A stretch of 51,135 nucleotides of DNA from Nitrospiraceae bacterium. GTDB lineage: Bacteria > Nitrospirota > Thermodesulfovibrionia > Thermodesulfovibrionales > Dissulfurispiraceae. Below, piece after piece: positions 25,715 through 36,085 of the stretch. The notes under the pieces were generated by a model that did no database searches, was not told where the DNA came from, and saw nothing but the letters and a program-made list of their open reading frames with translations. The stretch covers positions 1-51,135 of the forward strand of contig JAAYUK010000143.1 of NCBI GenBank assembly GCA_012517735.1, written 5' to 3'. Made by a program: the position numbers and the translations under genes. How positions within the stretch are numbered: the stretch's first letter is position 1; each line of letters begins with the position of its first letter.

Positions 25715-26919
25715 CGGTCACACTCCCCGAGCACGATATCGATCGTGCCGATATTGGCGATAACATCAGCAACAAGACCACCTTCGCACAGTCTCGGCAG
25801 AACGGACGCGTGTACAAAGGAGGGTGCCCTGACATGCATGCGATACGGCTTGCCGGTGCCGTCGCTCACGAAATAGAAGCCGAGTTCCCCTTTGGGAACT
25901 TCAGTTGCAACATACAGATCTTCAAATTGGGGTCCTGCGGGTGCTGCCGGTGCTTCAGCAGGAGCTGCACCCGCAGCAGGCGGTGGAGCCGGCGGAGCCG
26001 GCTTTTTCCGCGGTCCCGCTGCCATGTCATACCCAGGCGCATCCGGATTCAGGACGAGCCCTCCTGGGAGTTTTTCGAGACATTGACGAATGATGCGGAC
26101 TGATTGCCGGAACTCTTCCATGCGGCAGCGATACCGGTCATATACGTCGCAATTGGTGCCGAGCGGGATGTCGAAATCGATCTGGTCGTAGGCATCGTAT
26201 GGGGCACATTTGCGGACGTCGTACGGGACTCCGGATCCACGAAGCGTCGGGCCGGTCAATCCCCAGTTGATCGCTTCTTCAGCGCTGATCACGCCGATGC
26301 CCTTGGTGCGCACCAGCCAGATGCGGTTCTGGTCGATCAGCCGTTCGTATTCCTCGACATGCGAAGGGAATTCATTGATGAACGCAGTGCAGGCATCGAT
26401 AAATTCCTGGTTGATATCGCACCGTACTCCTCCGATCCGCGGATAGGTTACGGTCAGGCGCGCGCCGCAGGCCATTTCATACAATTCCAGAATTTTTTCG
26501 CGTTCGCGCATTGAGTAAAGAAAAACCGTCATGGCTCCGATGTCCAGAGCATGTGTCGCCAGCCAGACGATATGATTGGCGATGCGGGTCAGTTCCGCCA
26601 TGATTGTGCGGATAAACTTGGCGCGTTCCGGAACGGAGACGCCTAGCAGCCGCTCAACCGCAACGCAGTAGCCGATGTTATTGGCCATGCTGGAGACATA
26701 ATCGAGCCGGTCCGTAAGCGGCAGAACCATCGGATAGGTCCGGTTTTCCCCGAGCTTCTCGGTGCCGCGATGAAGATACCCGACATACGGGGTGCATTTG
26801 ATCACCTTTTCACCGTCGAGATCGAGGACCAGGCGCAATACGCCGTGGGTCGCAGGATGCTGCGGGCCCATGTTGATGGTCAGTTCTTTGGTCGCTAAAC
26901 GCCGGAGATGCGGTGACAT
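25711..26919 (-). CDS. nuoD: NADH-quinone oxidoreductase subunit D, with a Pro/Ala-rich insertion
   Basis: The 49-kDa-type subunit that builds the quinone site with NuoB. It has [15 protein letters not shown] (about 16-30), [19 protein letters not shown] and the C-terminal [13 protein letters not shown] with RAPSFVH and GEC.DR. Separate nuoC and nuoD are present here. Between residues about 302 and 331 (25927-26016) a run rich in Pro and Ala ([20 protein letters not shown] and following) replaces the usual short loop before PKGELG, so the protein has an unusual low-complexity insert. The start codon ATG 26919 overlaps nuoC by 25 bp; TINMGPQH near residue 15 fits the family, so a start further in is unlikely. 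Confidence 0.94.
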   Translation of the reverse strand: MSPHLRRLATKELTINMGPQHPATHGVLRLVLDLDGEKVIKCTPYVGYLHRGTEKLGENRTYPMVLPLTDRLDYVSSMANNIGYCVAVERLLGVSVPERAKFIRTIMAELTRIANHIVWLATHALDIGAMTVFLYSMREREKILELYEMACGARLTVTYPRIGGVRCDINQEFIDACTAFINEFPSHVEEYERLIDQNRIWLVRTKGIGVISAEEAINWGLTGPTLRGSGVPYDVRKCAPYDAYDQIDFDIPLGTNCDVYDRYRCRMEEFRQSVRIIRQCLEKLPGGLVLNPDAPGYDMAAGPRKKPAPPAPPPAAGAAPAEAPAAPAGPQFEDLYVATEVPKGELGFYFVSDGTGKPYRMHVRAPSFVHASVLPRLCEGGLVADVIANIGTIDIVLGECDR

Positions 26920-27452
26920 TCGTCTACCTCAAATGCATTGTTTTTGATCGCGTGTTCCTTGACATCAATAAATCCCTGCCATTCGAGCGGTCCGAGGTCG
27001 CTCTGCAGGGGATAGTCCTTGCGAAGCGGGTGCCCCTGCCAGTCTTCCGGCATCAGGATACGGCGCAGTTCCGGATGTCCGGTGAAGGTGATGCCAAACA
27101 TGTCGTAGCATTCGCGCTCGAACCAGTTTGCCCCTTTCCAGATATCGGTAACCGTGGCAATGGAGCAATCATCTTCAGGTACTGGCGCTTTTATGCGGAT
27201 CGAACCGCACCGTGTCGTCGACAGCAGCTGGTACACTACCTCAAACCGGACCGGTTTTTTGTCCGCATAATCTACCGCTGTCAACGCGACGAGCATATCG
27301 AACCGGAGCTCCATGGAGTCGTGCAGGAATGCAAGAATCTCGTGGGCAACCGACCGGTCAACGGATACGGAAACCTGCCCGAGGGCTTCTGTTATTTCGA
27401 GTACGTGCTGAGGGAAGGCTTCCCGGATTTTTTCGGCATCCTGCATGCTCAT
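26895..27452 (-). CDS. nuoC: NADH-quinone oxidoreductase subunit C
   Basis: The 30-kDa-type subunit of the peripheral arm, 185 residues. Conserved [27 protein letters not shown] and HPLRKDYPL are present. The start is ATG 27452, which overlaps the nuoB stop as ATGA and has GGGGAT upstream; a GTG at 27467 is possible but has no good site. Confidence 0.94.
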   Translation of the reverse strand: MSMQDAEKIREAFPQHVLEITEALGQVSVSVDRSVAHEILAFLHDSMELRFDMLVALTAVDYADKKPVRFEVVYQLLSTTRCGSIRIKAPVPEDDCSIATVTDIWKGANWFERECYDMFGITFTGHPELRRILMPEDWQGHPLRKDYPLQSDLGPLEWQGFIDVKEHAIKNNAFEVDECHRISGV

Positions 27453-27970
27453 CGCCAGTATCCCCACTTGCCGTGCTCGTTTTTGATCTTGTTCTGGAGC
27501 CTGATGATGCCTTCCAGCAATGCCTCGGGGCGAGGAGGGCAGCCCGGAATATAGATATCAACCGGCATGATCGTATCCACTCCCTGAACGGTGCTATATG
27601 TATTATAGATACCGCCGGTGCAGGCGCAGCTTCCCATGGCGATCACATAACGGGGTTCCGGCATCTGATCATACACCGTGCGAACCACTGGCGCCATTTT
27701 TTTCGTGAGTGTGCCCGCGATAATGATTGCATCAGCCTGACGCGGCGATCCGCGAAACACGATGCCGAAGCGATCCAGGTCATAATGGGAAGCCCCGGTC
27801 GCCATCATCTCAATGGCACAGCACGCAAGACCGAAGGTCATGGGCCAGATCGAGGAACTGCGGCTCCAGTTGACGAGCTTGTCGACCGATGCAATGATGG
27901 TATTGGCGCCGGGGATGACCTTTACGCCTTTTTCGACTTCAATAATATCCGTTGCGCCGGTTATGATCAT
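27449..27970 (-). CDS. nuoB: NADH-quinone oxidoreductase subunit B
   Basis: Carries the terminal cluster N2 next to the quinone. Visible ligands: [10 protein letters not shown] (tandem cysteines), MGSCACTGG and [13 protein letters not shown]. 173 residues. It starts eight bases after nuoA. Confidence 0.96.
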   Translation of the reverse strand: MIITGATDIIEVEKGVKVIPGANTIIASVDKLVNWSRSSSIWPMTFGLACCAIEMMATGASHYDLDRFGIVFRGSPRQADAIIIAGTLTKKMAPVVRTVYDQMPEPRYVIAMGSCACTGGIYNTYSTVQGVDTIMPVDIYIPGCPPRPEALLEGIIRLQNKIKNEHGKWGYWR

Positions 27971-27978
27971 CTGCGCTC

Positions 27979-28350
27979 CTAGAATTCAAAGGCCTTTTTC
28001 TTCCACGCATATATGTAGCCAATGGCCAGCAGGAAAATAAAAAGCATCATTTCCACCAGTCCGAAAAGGCCCAGCTCATCGAAAATCACTGCCCATGGGT
28101 AGAGGAAAATCGCTTCGACATCGAAGATGACAAACATCATGGCAACAATGTAGTAACTGACACGGAAGCGCTGCCGGGGTTCTCCAACCGGCGGAATGCC
28201 GGATTCATACGGCATGAGTTTGTCGGGGTAGGGACGCCGGAGGCGGACAAGCGTACCGACGGTGACGATCACCATTCCGAGGACTGCAGCAATCACCATC
28301 ATGATCAGGATGGGCAGATATTCAGTCGGTATGTAGCTGCCGGGAGTCAA
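27979..28350 (-). CDS. nuoA: NADH-quinone oxidoreductase subunit A
   Basis: Three-helix membrane subunit at the junction of the two arms, 123 residues. Conserved [20 protein letters not shown] and [12 protein letters not shown] are present. The start is TTG 28350, preceded by GAGGAAG; no in-frame ATG precedes the conserved part. First gene of the operon. Confidence 0.95.
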   Translation of the reverse strand: MTPGSYIPTEYLPILIMMVIAAVLGMVIVTVGTLVRLRRPYPDKLMPYESGIPPVGEPRQRFRVSYYIVAMMFVIFDVEAIFLYPWAVIFDELGLFGLVEMMLFIFLLAIGYIYAWKKKAFEF

Positions 28351-28394
28351 TTATTCGCTTCCTCGCTCACCATGATTTCGTTCTGAATGGTAAA

Positions 28395-28423
28395 ATCTTA
28401 ACGCGGCGCGATCGATTTGTCAA
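28395..28423 (-). promoter_or_regulatory. Promoter of the nuo operon
   Basis: On the minus strand TTGACA (28418-28423), exactly 17 bp, TAAGAT (28395-28400): a near-consensus sigma70 promoter about 45 bp before nuoA. Confidence 0.85.
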
Positions 28424-28485
28424 GGTAATATGTGGTATAAATTATATTTATATCTTTATGAGTCAATAAGTTACAACAGAAGCTG

Positions 28486-29466
28486 CTAGCGACGGATATC
28501 GGGAATCGGCTGTATTGGCCGTTTGGGGCGGAAATCGATTTCGCCGTCGATGGCCCGACGGTCTTGCTGCGCGGGCTTTTGGGGCTCCGCGGTCGGAGGT
28601 GGTGGAGCAGGTTGCTTTGTTACCGGAGCCTGCGCTGCCGGTTGCGGCTGTGCCTGCGCGGGTCCCTGCGCAGGAGTGATGGGCGGCGCAATCGGCTGCA
28701 TGATCCCGGTGGAGGGACGTTCCTTGCTCATGATCATGATCAGGCTGATTCTCCGGTTGCGGGCGTCCTTGGGGTCTTCCTTATTCAGCAGATCGGTATC
28801 GGCATAGCCGACGACGCGGGCAATCCTGGCAGTATCGATTCCGTTATTTTCTATTTCCCGGCGAGCAGCGGTGGCACGCTCCGTCGAGAGCTCCCAGTTG
28901 GTCCGCTGGCCGCTCTTGAAAGGCGCGGCATCGGTATGACCTTCCACCGCTATCTTATAAGGATCCTCCTTGATGTTCTCCGCGATGACCCGAAGTATCT
29001 CTTTCGCCTTCTCATTGGGAATGGAACTGCCCGATGCGAACATCGGTGCCCCTTCGGTATCCACAATCTGGATGCGGATCCCTCCCTCGACCGTGTCGAT
29101 GAAAACATGGTCTTTCAGGGATTTGAGTTTGTCCTCGACCGCCTGCTTCAGTTTTTCCTTCAGGTCAGACACCTTCTGCTCACCGGTGACCGGTTCTATG
29201 GTCGAGACTTTCACTTCGGGCTGCACCGAGGCTCCCTGCTCCATAAAGGATTGGCCCGATTGATGAAACAGGTTGAAATTCCGGAAATAGTTTGCGAGCG
29301 CCGCTTTCTTGACCGGATCGACCATCGAAATAAGCCAGAGCAGCAGGAAAAACGCCATCATGGCGGTCACAAAGTCTGCGTACGCAACCTTCCAGGATCC
29401 CCCGTGATGTCCCCCGTGGCCCTTTTTGACCCGCTTGATGATGATGGTTTTGGATTTGTCCGCCAT
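28486..29466 (-). CDS. motB: Flagellar stator protein MotB
   Basis: Ion-channel and peptidoglycan-anchoring stator subunit, 326 residues. The single membrane helix follows YADFVTAMMAFFLLLWL, with the channel aspartate at 31. The OmpA-type domain shows EGHTDAAPF.SGQRTNWELSTERA and a NRRI motif. A Pro/Gln/Ala-rich tail of about 75 residues after the OmpA domain is unusual in length. Residue 42, eleven after the Asp, is Leu; E. coli MotB has Val there. It is last in a five-gene operon, two bases after motA. Confidence 0.93.
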   Translation of the reverse strand: MADKSKTIIIKRVKKGHGGHHGGSWKVAYADFVTAMMAFFLLLWLISMVDPVKKAALANYFRNFNLFHQSGQSFMEQGASVQPEVKVSTIEPVTGEQKVSDLKEKLKQAVEDKLKSLKDHVFIDTVEGGIRIQIVDTEGAPMFASGSSIPNEKAKEILRVIAENIKEDPYKIAVEGHTDAAPFKSGQRTNWELSTERATAARREIENNGIDTARIARVVGYADTDLLNKEDPKDARNRRISLIMIMSKERPSTGIMQPIAPPITPAQGPAQAQPQPAAQAPVTKQPAPPPPTAEPQKPAQQDRRAIDGEIDFRPKRPIQPIPDIRR

Positions 29467-29468
29467 AC

Positions 29469-30326
29469 TTATTTTCTGAGACTGCGGATGGCTTCCTCGA
29501 CTTCAAGGAATGTCGGCTTGACTCCCGTCGGAACGACGCGGCGGGCAAATTCAACGGCAATCTGCGGCGCGGCGCCACCGACAAAAGCGACAATGCCGAC
29601 CTTCAGTACGTTGAGGAATTCCTTGTCTTCGGCAACAATGAATTCGAGGCTTCTGCCGAGCGGCCCGACAATTCCGTAACTGAGCAGAACGCCGAGGAAT
29701 GTTCCGACCAGCGCGGCCCCAATGCTCTGTCCGAGCACTTCCGGGGGCTCCTTCATCTTCGCCATGGTCAGAATGACGCCGAGAACCGCAGCAACAATAC
29801 CGAGTGCCGGGAATGCATCAGCAATATTGGTAATCGCTTTGGAGGGAGCCATTTCTTCTTCGTGGAGCGCTTCCAGTTCCGCATCGAGCAGCGATTCAAG
29901 TTCGTGCGGGGCTATGCTGGTCGTCATGACCGTGCGTAACGTATCGGCCACGAGCGTTACCGCGTGGTGATTTTTGAGGAATTTCGGATATTTGCTGAAT
30001 ATCTTGGACTCCTCCGGGCTGTCGACGTCCGATTCGATCGAGACGAGACCTTCCTTTCTGATCTTGGTGAATATTTCACTCAGGAGCAGAAGGATTTCCA
30101 TATAGTCATTTTTGGTGTAGGACTTGTTGGTCAATATCCTGATCAGGCCGGCGATGCTTCCCTTGATCACTCGCAGGGGATTGCCGATGACAAAAGCGCC
30201 GCATGCAGCACCGGCGATAATGAGCAGCTCAACCGGCTGGTACAGCAGCGAGAGATTGCCGTGCTCCAGAACATAGCCGCCGATTACGCAGGCAAATACT
30301 ATAACGGCACCGATAATCGCAAACAT
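29469..30326 (-). CDS. motA: Flagellar stator protein MotA
   Basis: Four-helix stator subunit, 285 residues, close to E. coli MotA in length and layout. The cytoplasmic loop and ADAFPALGIVAAVLGVILTM with LGQSIGAALVGTFLGVLLSYGIVGPL are family-typical. AAAGGAA lies upstream of ATG 30326. It pairs with the MotB just downstream. Confidence 0.94.
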   Translation of the reverse strand: MFAIIGAVIVFACVIGGYVLEHGNLSLLYQPVELLIIAGAACGAFVIGNPLRVIKGSIAGLIRILTNKSYTKNDYMEILLLLSEIFTKIRKEGLVSIESDVDSPEESKIFSKYPKFLKNHHAVTLVADTLRTVMTTSIAPHELESLLDAELEALHEEEMAPSKAITNIADAFPALGIVAAVLGVILTMAKMKEPPEVLGQSIGAALVGTFLGVLLSYGIVGPLGRSLEFIVAEDKEFLNVLKVGIVAFVGGAAPQIAVEFARRVVPTGVKPTFLEVEEAIRSLRK

Positions 30327-30331
30327 GTCGG

Positions 30332-30865
30332 TTATTCCTTTCGTTGCGCCTGCATGATTTCCCGCTCCCGCTGAAACACAAAGCGGACAATCAGGTCGCG
30401 CATTTCGTCAGTCATGGATATAAATTGTATGACAACAGCTTCCGGCGTAGCGCTTATAGTCTTGCCGACGACACTCAGAACAACCGGCTTGTCGGAGAAA
30501 AAGCGCATTTTTATCTCGACGAGATCCCCGACATGCAGTTCAGTGTCGGGCCGGAAGGTCATTCCTCCCGCGCCGATGTTCACCCGATGCGGCGTCATGC
30601 CTGACAGGGAGTCTTCACGCTCTTCCAGCATCTTGAGGACGGCATCCAGTTTCCTGTTAAGGAGACCGAGCCATTCGGCCAGCGCGGTATCCCGTACGTC
30701 CATGGGCAGCGGTTCGAACAGGAGCTGCTGCGTATGGAACCGCGATTGCACCTGGCCATGCTCTTCGGCCGGCACGATGCGGAGCGCCATCAAAATCTCG
30801 GCATCGACCCGGGCAAATGCCTGCGCACTGGACTGGTTCGTATCCTGAACTGCTTCCGATATCAT
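30332..30865 (-). CDS. PilZ-like domain protein between stator gene pairs
   Basis: A 177-residue soluble protein with a C-terminal PilZ-like beta barrel: NIGAGGMTFRP, GDLVEIKMRF and VVGKTIS. The canonical N/DxSxxG is changed to NIGAGG and no clear RxxxR precedes it, so cyclic-di-GMP binding is doubtful. The N-terminal 90 residues look helical. The gene lies five bases before motA and 22 bases after the upstream stator pair, so it is cotranscribed and may brake or tune the motors, as YcgR does. That role is inference. Confidence 0.7.
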   Translation of the reverse strand: MISEAVQDTNQSSAQAFARVDAEILMALRIVPAEEHGQVQSRFHTQQLLFEPLPMDVRDTALAEWLGLLNRKLDAVLKMLEEREDSLSGMTPHRVNIGAGGMTFRPDTELHVGDLVEIKMRFFSDKPVVLSVVGKTISATPEAVVIQFISMTDEMRDLIVRFVFQREREIMQAQRKE

Positions 30866-30887
30866 GCCTGAATCCCTTTTCCCGTCA

Positions 30888-31556
30888 CTACGGCACCGCC
30901 TGATCAGGCGGCATGACGACTAGTTCGACCCGACGATTCTGGGCACGCCCCTCAGGGGTTTCATTTGACGACAGCGGCCGGTATTCCCCATAGCCCGAAA
31001 TGGTAAACCGGTGCGGATCGAGTCCCTTGCCGACCAGCGCATGCAGGACACTCGATGCCCGCGCTGCGGAGAGTTCCCAGTTTGAGTGGAACCGACCGCT
31101 GCTGATCGGCACGTTGTCCGTATGCCCTTCAATAAACACCCGGCCCGGAGTCGTCTTCAGTTTATCGGCGATGCGGCTGAGTACCCCATCTGCTTCCGGT
31201 CGGACATCCGCTGAGCCCGAGGTGAACAGCGCGGTATCGGAAAACGTTATGACAATGCCCCGCTGTTCATTATTAACCGCAATATTGTCTTCATTTTTGA
31301 GAACGGCTTTCAACTCTTCAGCAATCGACTTCTCGGTTTTGGTATAGTGCAGCTTGATCGGGTCGTCAATGACCTTGAATACCTGGCGCAAGGAAAGCGA
31401 GAACTTTTCGAGCTTCGTGTGATCCATGGACGACAACGCATACAGTGCGACAAAAAACGTAAACATGAGCGTCATGAAGTCTGCATACGAAATGAGCCAC
31501 CGGTCGAGATTTTCGGGGTGATCGCTGTCTTTGCGGCGACGGCGGATTCGCATCAT
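30888..31556 (-). CDS. Second MotB-type stator protein (MotD/PomB-like)
   Basis: Stator B subunit of 222 residues. The membrane helix is RWLISYADFMTLMFTFFVALYALS, with the channel aspartate at 26. The OmpA-like domain reads EGHTDNVPISSGRFHSNWELSAARA and GYGEYRP. Eleven residues after the Asp is Ala37. Two ATGs stand in tandem (31556 and 31553); GGAGGG suits the second better. Together with the upstream A subunit it resembles the Pseudomonas MotCD pair more than MotAB. Confidence 0.9.
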   Translation of the reverse strand: MMRIRRRRKDSDHPENLDRWLISYADFMTLMFTFFVALYALSSMDHTKLEKFSLSLRQVFKVIDDPIKLHYTKTEKSIAEELKAVLKNEDNIAVNNEQRGIVITFSDTALFTSGSADVRPEADGVLSRIADKLKTTPGRVFIEGHTDNVPISSGRFHSNWELSAARASSVLHALVGKGLDPHRFTISGYGEYRPLSSNETPEGRAQNRRVELVVMPPDQAVP

Positions 31557-31562
31557 CCCTCC

Positions 31563-32327
31563 TTATGCTTGAGGTTCGCGGTCTGTGAGAAATGCGTTCA
31601 GACGCGTCCTCAGGAAATACGGATTGACCCCGCTCTCGATGCCCAGAATCCCTTCGATGATCAATTCCCGGATGAATACTTCTTCCTGCATCCGGTTGAT
31701 GATCTTTTTGGCGAGCGGAATGAAGATCAGATTGGCCGATCCGACACCGTAAATCGTAGCAACAAAGGCAACGGCGATGCCGCCGCCGATTTTTGAAGGA
31801 TCGGTTACATTCTTCATGACATTGATCAGTCCCAGCACCGCCCCGAGAATACCGATCGTCGGTGCGAATCCGCCAGCTGACTCATATACCCGGGAGGCTT
31901 GCTTCATGGTCTCTTCATAGGTGGCAATTTCCTGCGACAGGATATCCCGGATCATCGCGGGGTTCATGCCGTCGACGACAAGGTTCAGGCCCTTTTGCAT
32001 GAAAGCGTTCTCGATTTTCAGTATCTCCGGCTGCAGGGCGATCAGACCGAGTTTCCGTGCCTTCACCAGAAGGGCGATGACTTCCTCAATGATTTTCTCC
32101 GGATCATGTGAAACGGGACGGAGAATCATCGGGAGGCACTTGATCGCCCGTTTGACATCGGGAAACGAGGAACTGAGCAGCGTCGCACCGAAGGTTCCGC
32201 CGAACACGATTGCCGCAGCCGCTCCCTGAAGGAGGTGGGAGGTATTGCCGCCTTCAATCAGATTGCCGACGATGATGGCACCTGTTCCAAGGATCAGTCC
32301 GAAGAGTGCCGCATAATCAAATCGCAT
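31563..32327 (-). CDS. Second MotA-type stator protein (MotC/PomA-like)
   Basis: Four-helix stator A subunit of 254 residues, the length of PomA and MotC. It shows GGFAPTIGILGAVLGLINVM and the GGGIAVAFVATIYGVGSANLIFIPLA helices. The conserved threonine and proline positions of the A subunit appear to be present. First gene of the stator operon, with a strong promoter 60 bp upstream. Confidence 0.92.
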   Translation of the reverse strand: MRFDYAALFGLILGTGAIIVGNLIEGGNTSHLLQGAAAAIVFGGTFGATLLSSSFPDVKRAIKCLPMILRPVSHDPEKIIEEVIALLVKARKLGLIALQPEILKIENAFMQKGLNLVVDGMNPAMIRDILSQEIATYEETMKQASRVYESAGGFAPTIGILGAVLGLINVMKNVTDPSKIGGGIAVAFVATIYGVGSANLIFIPLAKKIINRMQEEVFIRELIIEGILGIESGVNPYFLRTRLNAFLTDREPQA

Positions 32328-32383
32328 GATAGTTGGGTTCCCGTCCTTTGGAAAATCTTCTGCACCGCGCCGAATTCATATAA

Positions 32384-32412
32384 ATTATAGGGACTCACGG
32401 TCGAATTATCAA
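32384..32412 (-). promoter_or_regulatory. Promoter of the dual-stator operon
   Basis: On the minus strand TTGATA (32407-32412), 17 bp, TATAAT (32384-32389). It is a sigma70-type signal; no sigma28 or sigma54 flagellar promoter was seen. Confidence 0.75.
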
Positions 32413-32452
32413 TATATAAAGGAGTCAGTCGTGATTATCGGCAGAAATGGAG

Positions 32453-32477
32453 AAAAATTAACCGGCAATAGCGGTTA
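32453..32477 (-). terminator. Intrinsic terminator of the EamA transporter gene
   Basis: TAACCG/CGGTTA arms (32472-32477 and 32459-32464 on the plus strand) around a 7-base loop, followed on the minus strand by ATTTTT. Confidence 0.65.
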
Positions 32478-32502
32478 CCCCGACAGGACAGACTGCGGGA
32501 GG

Positions 32503-33345
32503 TCAGAGTTTCCGGGCCAGATACCCGGAGGCAAGTATCATGGCGCCGCCGAAAATCGTGGCAGAAGTGATGCTCTCGCCGAGGATAACCGCGGCGAGCA
32601 CGATGGCGCTGACCGGTTCACAATAGCCGAGTATCGCAGCCTTGTTCGCGTGGATGGTCCGCATTCCCCGGAAATACAGAATCGGCGCGATTGTGGCATG
32701 GACGATTCCGATCGCAAGGAAAAGCCATCCTGCCGGAAAGAACGGAGCCGGCGGTTCGACAATCGGCAACAAGAGGACAACTATGACCAGATTCTGTCCG
32801 AGGGTCAGTACCATCGGATCGTTGAGCGGTGAGATTTTACGGATGATGATGATCACAAAGGCATAGGACAGCCCGGAGATCAGACCGAACAGAATGCCGA
32901 GACCATTACGATCTCCCGAGGCGATGTCACGCAGAAAGGTGGACGTATCAACGCCGAGAATGATCCAGAGTCCGCAGGCCGCGAGGGTCATGGCGACCAG
33001 CATTCTGAGCGTACATTTTTCCCCGAGCAGGACTGGCGCGAGCAGGGCGACAAAGGCCGGAGCGGTGTAGTGGGTAAGCACGGCGTTGGCGATCGAGGTG
33101 TAGTGGTACGCAAAAAAGAAGCTGCCGGTATTGATCAGGGCGACAACCCCGAGCAATGCGATACCGCCGAGAGCGTTCCGGTCTGGCATGGGAAGCTTTT
33201 CACGCAGTGCAGTCAGGACCAGCGTGAGCGGCAGCAGGGAGAATGCGCAGGGGAAAAAGACGAGGTTGATCGGCGACGCCCCGGACAGCTTGATGAGCAC
33301 GCCGAGGGAACTCCAGAGAATGAGAGCGCTAATAACGGCGATCAT
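32503..33345 (-). CDS. DMT-superfamily transporter, EamA domain
   Basis: Membrane transporter of 280 residues with ten predicted helices in two EamA repeats. Typical landmarks are the early ILWSSLGVLIKLSGASP, AYHYTSIANAVLTHYTAPAFVALLAPVLLGE at the end of the first repeat and the mirrored ILGYCEPVSAIVLAAVILGE in the second. Substrate unknown; relatives export amino acids or drug-like metabolites. It is monocistronic, diverges from the HD-GYP gene, and has no obvious ribosome site before ATG 33345. Confidence 0.88.
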   Translation of the reverse strand: MIAVISALILWSSLGVLIKLSGASPINLVFFPCAFSLLPLTLVLTALREKLPMPDRNALGGIALLGVVALINTGSFFFAYHYTSIANAVLTHYTAPAFVALLAPVLLGEKCTLRMLVAMTLAACGLWIILGVDTSTFLRDIASGDRNGLGILFGLISGLSYAFVIIIIRKISPLNDPMVLTLGQNLVIVVLLLPIVEPPAPFFPAGWLFLAIGIVHATIAPILYFRGMRTIHANKAAILGYCEPVSAIVLAAVILGESITSATIFGGAMILASGYLARKL

Positions 33346-33403
33346 GATTGTTGAGCTATTCTCCCAGGATATACGATCGGTCTTTCATTTCGCATGGGAA
33401 TGC

Positions 33404-33409
33404 TATAAT
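33404..33409 (+). promoter_or_regulatory. -10 box of the HD-GYP gene
   Basis: A consensus TATAAT at 33404-33409 without a clear -35 box. Transcription would start near 33416. Confidence 0.45.
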
Positions 33410-33422
33410 AAAACCATACGCT

Positions 33423-33457
33423 CCTGAATATCCATCAATAACTATTCAGGTGTTTTT
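33423..33457 (+). terminator. Terminator-like hairpin in the HD-GYP leader
   Basis: CCTGAATA (33423-33430) pairs perfectly with TATTCAGG (33443-33450) and is followed by TGTTTTT. It lies between the -10 box and ATG 33485, so it could be an attenuator. Confidence 0.6.
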
Positions 33458-33484
33458 CCGGCAGAAGGACGGGAGTCATTCTTC

Positions 33485-34719
33485 ATGGCCACGAGTTATC
33501 GGGAAATCGACAGTCATATTGCAGTGAAGGTGGAACGGCTGCAGGTCGGCGCGCGGCTCCCCTTTGACGTGTTTATCAAGGATGGCGGGGTCATGAAACC
33601 GCTCTTCAACAAGGGAATGATCTTTTCGCGTATCGCCCAGTCGATCATTCACGAAAAAGGGGTTTCGGAAGTCTATGTGCTTGCGGAGTGCGCTGGTGCC
33701 CTCGCGGGATATGGTTCGCAGTCGTCGCGCAGCCAGGAATCGGTCCTGGAAAATCCCGTTGCATTCAAGAATTACTCCCACGCGAAGGATAAATACTTTC
33801 AGATAGAGCGCAGTGTCCTGGTTCCCGGCACGCTGGTCCCCTTCTCGATTTACTCCATTGAGCAGCTCAGCTTCCGGCCGGTCGCCGAGGCTTCGGAATC
33901 GTCTCCGGTCAGGATTGACAGCCATATTGTCAACGCGCCGGGAGATTTGTGCATCATGACCGCCGATGTCCCGAGGTATAACGAATATCTTCGCACCCTG
34001 TCGGATGGAAAAAACCTTCCTCCTGAGGAAGCGACGCGTGTGAAAGCGCTCGTTACCAAGGAAAATGCGAAGGTCATCATGAAGGAACTGCTGGAGGATC
34101 CCCGGAGCGGCCAGGCGATCAAGGAAACCGGGAGAGTTGTCAATAGCATGATCGACTCCATACTGGAAAGCCGTGACACGATCTATGACCTGATTTCGCT
34201 CAAGCAGTACGACTATTACACCTATACCCATTCGGTGAATGTCGGCGTGCTCTCGGTTGGGCTCGGGGTTGCGGTGAATCTCCCCCGTCCGCAGATTGAG
34301 CTGCTGGGAATGGGAGCGATGCTGCATGATGTCGGGAAGAGCGCCATCCCGGGAGATATTCTCAACAAGCAGGGCAAACTTGACGATATGGAATACATGA
34401 TCATCAAGACCCATGTTACGGAGGGAGAGAAGATTCTCCGTTCCAATCCCGATGTGCCCCCACAGGCAATGCCGGCCGCTTTGCAGCATCATGAAAAGTT
34501 GTCAGGACGCGGGTATCCTGCCGGGCTCAAGGGAACGGAGATCAACCTCTTCGGGCGTATAGTGGCGATAGCGGACTGTTACGATGCCCTGACCACCAAA
34601 CGTCCCTACAAGGCTCCCATGACCCCGTTTTATGCGCTTTCGATCATTGCCAAGGAAACGGGCGATTATGATCAGGAACTGCTCAAGGTTTTCATAAAGA
34701 TGCTCGGCAAGATCAAATA

Positions 34720-34720
<1 letters not shown>
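33485..34720 (+). CDS. HD-GYP domain protein (cyclic-di-GMP phosphodiesterase type)
   Basis: A 411-residue soluble protein. The C-terminal half is an HD-GYP domain with the metal ligands HDVGKSAIP, QHHEKLSGRGYP and the partner histidines (YTHSVNV), a class that hydrolyses cyclic-di-GMP. The N-terminal 150 residues are a mixed beta/alpha region of unknown fold, shared with the paralog at 46614 (both start with a LPFDV/IPFDV-type segment and end near a VKGDLAI/GDLCIM stretch). The stop overlaps the rarA start by one base (TAATG), so translation is coupled. ATG 33485 is preceded by GGGAG. Confidence 0.88.
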
Positions 34721-35985
<1,265 letters not shown>

Positions 35986-36085
35986 CAGCGGGTCCGATCG
36001 GCGTCAGCGCGTCCGAAGTTTCATGCCCTGTTCTGTTTGCCGTAACGAATCAGGGGCATGTTGGCTGTGGTATCATTATTCCATC

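Noticed and set aside
33410-33484. Cyclic-di-GMP riboswitch in the HD-GYP leader
   Set aside because: The leader is about 70 bases with one simple hairpin; the GEMM core motifs were not seen.
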